From: Puccinia triticina
Taxonomy: Eukaryota; Basidiomycota; Pucciniomycetes; Pucciniales; Pucciniaceae
Direction: 5' to 3'
DNA length: 64,000 bases
NCBI RefSeq assembly: GCF_026914185.1
Contig: NC_070561.1
Span: forward strand, 930,001 to 994,000
The notes below the pieces were generated by a model. It worked only from the letters and a program-made list of their open reading frames with translations, was not told the origin of the DNA and ran no database searches. The translations under genes were made by a program, and so were the position numbers. Position 1 is the stretch's first letter; every line of letters begins with the position of its first letter. Of this stretch, positions 58,333 through 64,000 are shown piece by piece.

Positions 58333-61300
58333 ATGGTTCAGTCCACGCACAACCCAGAAGACACTCCAGACTCGAGCCAACCCAACAGTCCGCTCGAACT
58401 GGTGCCCTCCCGATCGAACTTCAAACCTCGCACGCATGAACAAGGGATCTTTTCTCGGCGGAGGCTTTTCTTCGCCTTTGGTGGTCTGCTTGGTGCCTTT
58501 CTTGGTTGGTCAGCCCTTTTGAAGATCTTCATTCTAACATATAAAAAGAGCAACCAGGCCGACTTGCTAAAACTTGCCCAACTACCTTGCGTGTCTGAAT
58601 ACCGCTCAATTTTCCTAATAAAAGGTTATTTACGGAGGGTTCGCCAAGTTTTCCAGAGGGAACGTTCCTGTCGGATTTCGACCAAACCTTTACAAATGTC
58701 AAAGAAGCCATGCTCAGTGAATCATCCATCATCTCGAACATACTACCCCAGCTGAATATCTCAGACGTATTCGCATCGGCAACGACAAAGTCATGGCTAA
58801 AAAATCGCGATTTTACTGTCGGTCTATCCCCCTTGACACCCAATCAACCGCATTTTTTCTAATCCTTGCTGCCGGCTCGCCTTTCTCAGGTCGGGCGACA
58901 AGCACTGGCTAAAGGGCAGCACAAAAAGCACGCGGTACTACTGATACCCGGCATTATATCAAGTGTTCGTTGGCGTATCTACTTTCATCACATCCAAACC
59001 TTTCGGGTTTCATTCATCCATATCTGTATTCTTTTAACTAGGGTTTAGAAAGCTGGGGTACTTCCGAAGAGCATGCGCCATTCTTTCGCAGTCGGATTTG
59101 GGGCACCGCCGCGATGGTCAGCGCATAAAATGCACCAATCTTACCACCGAGCGGTTTATGCTCTTGAAACTCACTTGCTCGACCTTGGATTTGGTCCGGT
59201 TTGATGACTCAGATTAAAGCGGTGATGACCAGGAAGGAGGCTTGGTTAAGGGCGATGAGTCTTGACTTGGAAACTGGACTGGATGTCGAGGGCGTTAAAG
59301 TCAGAGCGGCTCAAGGCTTCGACGCGGCTGCTTACTTTGTGCAAGGATATTGGTACATCTTTCGATCGTTCTTCATCAGTCTTTTAAAATCATATTGACT
59401 AATAATCGTACCCTTCGTGTTCAAAATTCTCTCAGGCTGTGGCAAAAGATCATCGAAAGTAATTCGAGTTTTCAACCTCAGGGTCAAAAGCTGGGCACAA
59501 GTTAACATATATTTTTCTTCTCCTTTTACAGACTTAGCAGTCCTTGATTACGACCCGCTCGACATGGCATTGATGTCATATGATTGGCGCTTGGCACCGC
59601 TTAATCTGGAAGTCCGAGATCGATACTTTTCCCGGATGAAGATGACGATCGAACATTCCAAACTGATCGGAGGAAAGAAAACCGTTCTGGTCAGCCACAG
59701 TATGGGGGGAAGCATCGTACTATTCTTTCTCAAGTTGAGTTTCATTTCAGATCTCAGTTCTCCATTTTGCATCTTCTCAATATCAACTTCTTTTTATTCC
59801 TTGCTACGGCTTCTTGGTATCAAAAAGGCTTGGGTGGAGCTGATCATAAAGGTTGGTTTGAACATATCCTAATCAAAAAGGTGGGTTGAAGCCGAAGGAC
59901 CATTGTTTGGAAACGGTGGACCGAATTGGGTTGATGAACACATCGAGAGTGTTGTCAATATCGCCGGGACCTTGCTTGGTGCGCTTCTCTCTATCTAAAT
60001 GCCATCTGCAAGCAAAAAGATTGGTTTCTTACAGCAACCAACTCGATTTCGTCACAACCAAAAACCTGCCTGTTTTTTTCCCCTCCCAACCCTATAATTT
60101 ATCGTATACAGGTGTCCCAAAGACCTTAGCCGCCTTGCTGAGTGGGGAGATGAGAGACACAGTAGAGTTGAACCCGGCTGGAGTATACATCTTGGAAAAA
60201 CTGTTTAGCCGTCGTGAGCGTGCGGGGATGTTTAGGTCGTGGGCTGGATCGGCGGCTCTATGGCCCAAGGGTGGGGACGTCATTTGGGTGAGTATATTCC
60301 TCCTTTTCTCTTGCTGGCGTGAAACCTGCCAGTCTTCTAACTCTTGCACCTTAAATACTACTTTGCCTAAAAATAGGGAGACTCTTTCAGTGCACCCGAT
60401 GACCCCATCAACGCCACCTTAACGGCCGGAAACGTGTACAATCTGAGACACAGTGAAGAGAAATCCAACTTGACAATGTCGGGTGCTTATCAGTTCTTGC
60501 TTCAACAAACTCCAACCAGCTTTCAAAAGATGTTAGAGAGTAATTTCAGCTTTGGGATTGAGACTGATCCGGAAAAATTGAGGGCAAATAATCAGGACTT
60601 TCGTAAATGGACTAATCCTCTCGAAGTCCAACTGCCAAGATCCAAAAACCTCAAAATATTTTGTCTGTATGGGGTTGGAAAACCGACTGAAGTGAGTTCA
60701 TACACAGCTTGTCTCCCTTCGAGCACGCAGTATTTCCCTTTTAGCATGATCCGTCCACATCTGACTTTTTGTTCTCAAATGAATCGATGAATAAACTCAA
60801 GAGAGGGTATTGGTATAAAGGAGAGCAATTTGAATCGGATGGCATCGAGACCGATGGAGCGCAAGCGAAATGCAAAGGACTTGGGATCGAATGTGACCAG
60901 AAACACCAGACGCCCGCGACGCCGATGAGCTTCCCACTCTCGCGACAATGGATGGTGGACAATGAAGTCAACCTGGATCAGGAAAATCCTAAGGTCAAGA
61001 GCGGGGTCACCTTTAGCGATGGCGATGGTACGGTGTCCGTGTTAAGTTTGGGGACAATGTGTGTGGATGGCTGGAAGAAGAAAATCTATAATCCTTCGGG
61101 CGTACGTATACTGCTTTCTACGCCTGTTCATCGCATATGCTTCTTGGCCTGGAAATACTGGGTATGTATATCTGAGGCTTTCCCGGATCCCCAATGTCCT
61201 TTCTAGATTCCTGTGCTCACGCATGAGATCGAACATCGGCCTGCAAGTTTCGATATTAGAGGGGGATCTACCACCGCAGATCGTACGTTCTTTCCCATCT

Positions 61301-61485
61301 TTCTCCCACCACGGCTCACTAAAATGTTTCATTCCCCGACGACAGACATAGATATTTTGGGGTCAGCCGAGCTGAACGAAGCGATCGTCAACATCGTCTC
61401 GGGTCGAGATGATCTGGTCAAGGAACAAATCGTCTCGAACATCCACGAGTATGTCAAACGGATTAAATGGCCTGACCAAAAATAG
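58333..61485 (+). CDS. Phospholipid:diacylglycerol acyltransferase
   Basis: Thirteen exons: 58333-58508, 58625-58817, 58890-58964, 59042-59116, 59213-59352, 59436-59500, 59532-59733, 59881-59978, 60112-60287, 60377-60691, 60802-61101, 61207-61282 and 61346-61485. Phases join exactly to 676 residues, near yeast Lro1 (661). A basic cytosolic tail is followed by one membrane helix (about 45-61), so the catalytic domain should face the ER lumen. The LCAT-type alpha/beta-hydrolase triad is visible: Ser298 in SHSMGG, Asp580 in GDGTV, His631 in ADHID. It transfers an acyl group from a phospholipid to diacylglycerol to form triacylglycerol for lipid droplets. The nucleophile elbow reads SHSMG where GHSMG is usual. 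An in-frame ATG at 58204 could extend the N-terminus by 43 residues; I prefer 58333 because the extension looks like leader. Introns are 31-147 bases; the shortest, 59501-59531, is supported by phase and the conserved motif it joins. Confidence 0.93.
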
Positions 61486-62164
61486 TACCCGTCCACATCC
61501 AACAAGAAACTCGACGATCAAACTTTCACGTTCCCATTGAATATAATTTCCTTTTTGAAACAAAACCTTGTGCGATTATCTAATTGATTGAAAAATAGAA
61601 AAAATAGATGGGTTATATAGGTCAAAATGTGTATGTTGTACCTTTTTGCATTAATGTCACATCTGCGTTTTCCACCAAGACTTAATTTTGTGTATCCGCT
61701 GACTTCAGAAGGGCTCTAATAACCCCTCTTCTTTTCCAACCTAGAAAAAGCGGGACCTGATTGAATCCATATTTCACTTGAACCAATTTCCCTTGTATAG
61801 ATGTATGAACATCCCTCTATTTATCTTAATGAATTTTGCATTCAAGTATTGTGTTGTGGAAGATGAGTCCTGCTCCCATTGAAGCAGTTTGGCTGGTAAG
61901 TCTTCCTGTTTCTTTTCTCATTAAGTTCTGGAAAAGGAGGGTATATGGCTCAAGAGTAATAAAGGTCTCTCCATGGCAACATCATTTCATCGGGGTTCAA
62001 TTGGAAGATCCGCTCACGCATTAATATATTTAAGGCAATCATAGGCAGATTATGATTCAAATGTCATGAAGAAGAAACCCCATGAACAGAGGAGTCGGGA
62101 ATAAGTAATTAGGGGATCCTGGAGATTAAGCCACACGGATTATTTTTATTTTGCAGCTAGCTGG
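61486..62164. other. Convergent 3' spacer
   Basis: Lies between the stop codons of the PDAT gene (plus) and the secreted-protein gene (minus). AT-rich with no gene recognised; AATAAT-like and TTGATTGA words suited to 3' processing are present near 61530-61600. Confidence 0.45.
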
Positions 62165-63331
62165 TTATTCGGACGATTCATTCATGTCATGTTGTGACAG
62201 CTTGGTTGTACGGTCCAAGAACACTGGAGTGGTTGATTGAGATGGTTCCCTTTCGTCTTCAGGCTCCGGCTCAGTAGATTCAGTCACGGTTCGCCTGATA
62301 AAAAAATGATAAGGGTAAGATAGATCAGTTAGCAATGGCGCAGAATTTGATGATTTCAGGAGGGGGAAGAACTGACTGTGCATTGATGGGGGAAACAGTG
62401 CGCATGTCTAGCAGCGAGATAGGTAAGGCGCTCGCGGCGCCAGTCGCCACGTTAGCGAGGCCACCAAGAGGGCCACCCAGGACGGGAATTGCGATAAGGA
62501 CACCGGAGAGGGCGCCCTTGAGGCTGTCGATCGGATTGCCCTTGAGGAGGGCGCTGAGGGGCAAGAGCTTGAGCAGATCGCCCAGGACGGGAGCGTTCTG
62601 GGCCGCGCCCGTTACGGTGCCCAGGAGGCCCGAAACGGCGCCTGGTGCAGCGAGCGCGTTCGTCGGCAGCGTCGATAATAGACCGCCCAGTGGGACTCCG
62701 ACTACGGGAAGTGAGCCCAGAGATGAAGAGAGCGAGCCGAGGAGACCAGCAAGCGGAGAATCTGATGGCGCACGGGTGGGTGGTCATTAGCCAACAGTAC
62801 AGTGCGAAGAACAAGAAAGAAATAAACATACCTGGGCTTCGTTTGCTCATGCGTCGAATGTGGGCGAAGTTGAATCGAGTCATGAGCTTGGTCTTGGACT
62901 GGGAGACTGCTCTGTTGCTCGCCGTAGCATTTGATTGTTTACGGCCGCTGACTTTGCGGACACGCTTGAGTGTGAAGTGCGCTTGTGCGACGCTGGACTT
63001 GGCATGACGGCGATAGATGGGCCGGGGCGCGGGGACGGGTCTGGGGGGACAGTTGAAAGGCGAGGCCGAGAGGCGGACCTGAAGGCCCGTCGGGGCGGCC
63101 TTGATCGTAGCCGGATGTCTGGCGTGGCTGGGGGATGGAGGAGTGGATGCTTCGGTGCATGATTCCTTTGCCGCATTATGTCTAGAAAGAGAGAGCAGGA
63201 GGATCAGTCCCGGGTTCCTCTCTGGGCTTTATTCGACAATCTGCCGTGGGGACTTACTGGGGGAGTGGCATCGACGCGCTGAAGGCGACGATGTGGCATG
63301 AGATCAGGACCAAAGGGAGAGAGAGCTGCAT
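62165..63331 (-). CDS. Secreted Gly/Leu-rich protein of unknown function
   Basis: Four exons on the minus strand (63331-63258, 63181-62832, 62761-62377, 62294-62165) join in phase to 312 residues. Residues 1-20 (MQLSLPLVLISCHIVAFSAS) form a clear signal peptide. Residues 25-117 are Pro/Ser/Arg/Lys-rich and basic (KRVRKVSGRKQ). Residues 118-246 are a low-complexity hydrophobic part made of Leu/Gly/Pro/Val with repeating LLG, PVVG and PVLG words. The last 45 residues are acidic and Ser/Thr-rich. No enzyme domain is seen. The basic part followed by a Leu/Gly block suggests a wall-associated or host-directed secreted protein, but this is inference. A TATA box lies about 260 bases upstream. Confidence 0.78.
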
Positions 63332-63591
63332 GGCTGGATGCTTTTTAGGGTGGTGATTGAGATGGGGATGATGGACTAGGGAGCTTGGTGTAAGAATATC
63401 GTTGGATTAAACTGATGAAATAGTTGTGAGATGTAACGCCGGGTTACTTTTGTGAAGCTATAGGATGGATGCTAATATGATTGTGAGTTTTCTGGAAAAG
63501 ACCTGCCTTTCGAGCTCTCTTTTGTGGGGGGGGGGGGGGGGAGTTGTATGACTGAGGTGATAGGATAGAAAAGAAGGGGGAAGAGTGGGGG

Positions 63592-63600
63592 CTATTTATA
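63592..63600 (-). promoter_or_regulatory. TATA box of the secreted-protein gene
   Basis: TATAAATAG on the minus strand, 261-269 bases upstream of the predicted start codon. A run of about 16 G (63526-63541) lies between it and the gene. Confidence 0.5.
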
Positions 63601-63601
63601 C

Positions 63602-64000
63602 CCGACGATTGGCGGGGCTGCTGCCCGTGATGGGTGCCCTGTGCCAGTCGGAGTGGGATGGCGGGCCTGCGTCAGAGGGGACATTCCGGCCTTGGAGCCG
63701 CCCGCCATCTCTCGTTCTGGCCCGACCAGAGCAGATAAGTTTGGGGAGGAAGCCAGCCTTCAGGGTCCTAGCCAGCGCGAGATGGCGGGATCCCTCCGTC
63801 CAACTAGGTTTTGCTCAATTCTAATGTCTGTGATGGCCCGCGCTTGCGCGTCCCGCCGGCAGACATTCTCCGGCCCTCTTAGGGAGCGCTTCGCAGCTTG
63901 TCCACCGGCCACACATCCGCCAAGCCATCTTAAACCTGGCACGATGTCCCGTAGAGAGGTCGCGGGACGGCAACCCCCCACGTTTTGAAGTTCGAGACTT
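63602..64000. other. GC-rich upstream region
   Basis: No gene recognised. The stretch is GC-rich on both strands (GCCCGCC, GGCGGGA words), giving overlapping frames without domains. GCGGGAC-type words near 63950 resemble the foldback centres, but no arms are seen. Confidence 0.4.

Noticed and set aside
58593..58624. Alternative 32-base intron joining LPCV to LFTEG in the PDAT gene
   Set aside because: Too short for a normal fungal intron; the 116-base intron 58509-58624 keeps phase and completes the membrane helix.

Overview
The window looks like nuclear DNA of a rust fungus (Pucciniales, Puccinia-like). Support: intron-rich genes with short introns and several micro-exons, a phospholipid:diacylglycerol acyltransferase, a sugar-alcohol dehydrogenase resembling rust D-arabitol dehydrogenase, a chitin-deacetylase fragment, a protein of a type I believe is rust-specific, and very heavy loading with DNA transposons and a Copia retroelement. 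The species cannot be fixed from sequence alone.

Host genes: an NADP-type zinc polyol dehydrogenase (29088-31346, minus, 12 exons), an intron-containing tRNA-Pro (55629-55719, minus), a rust-type protein of unknown role (56178-57506, plus), an LRO1-like PDAT (58333-61485, plus, 13 exons) and a Gly/Leu-rich secreted protein (62165-63331, minus, 4 exons). They occupy 29-31 kb and 55.6-63.6 kb; the rest is mobile or repetitive.

Mobile layer, left to right: a MULE-like element with ~480-bp inverted ends and a 21-bp minisatellite (3158-5310); a GC-rich hAT-like MITE (5783-6223); a CACTA-like element in a tRNA-derived repeat (7962-10079); runs of small hairpins (7.0-7.3, 10.8-11.5, 13.8-14.0 kb); a CACTA-like element that is one long palindrome (14406-15622); an apparently intact MULE transposase gene (15883-18935, minus); a full Copia element with 100-bp LTRs (19139-27609) inserted 196 bp upstream of the MULE start codon and itself split by two near-identical CACTA-like elements in opposite orientation; a 12.9-kb hAT-like composite element (32032-44944) carrying a truncated chitin deacetylase, another gene fragment and a nested MULE-like minisatellite element; and further hAT-like elements at 45.5, 46.7-48.5, 49.5-50.0 and 52.1-52.4 kb.

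The strongest unusual signal is that elements with the target-site hallmarks of three superfamilies (MULE 9 bp, CACTA 3 bp, hAT 8 bp) carry, between their inverted ends, minisatellites; in three of the four main cases each unit is itself a palindrome sharing a GAGAGG...CCTCTC design. A second signal is dense runs of short hairpins whose stems differ in sequence but are perfectly paired. Boundaries were read by eye from inverted ends plus target duplications. Gene models were built from splice consensus, continuous phase and conserved motifs; no alignment, folding or database search was run.
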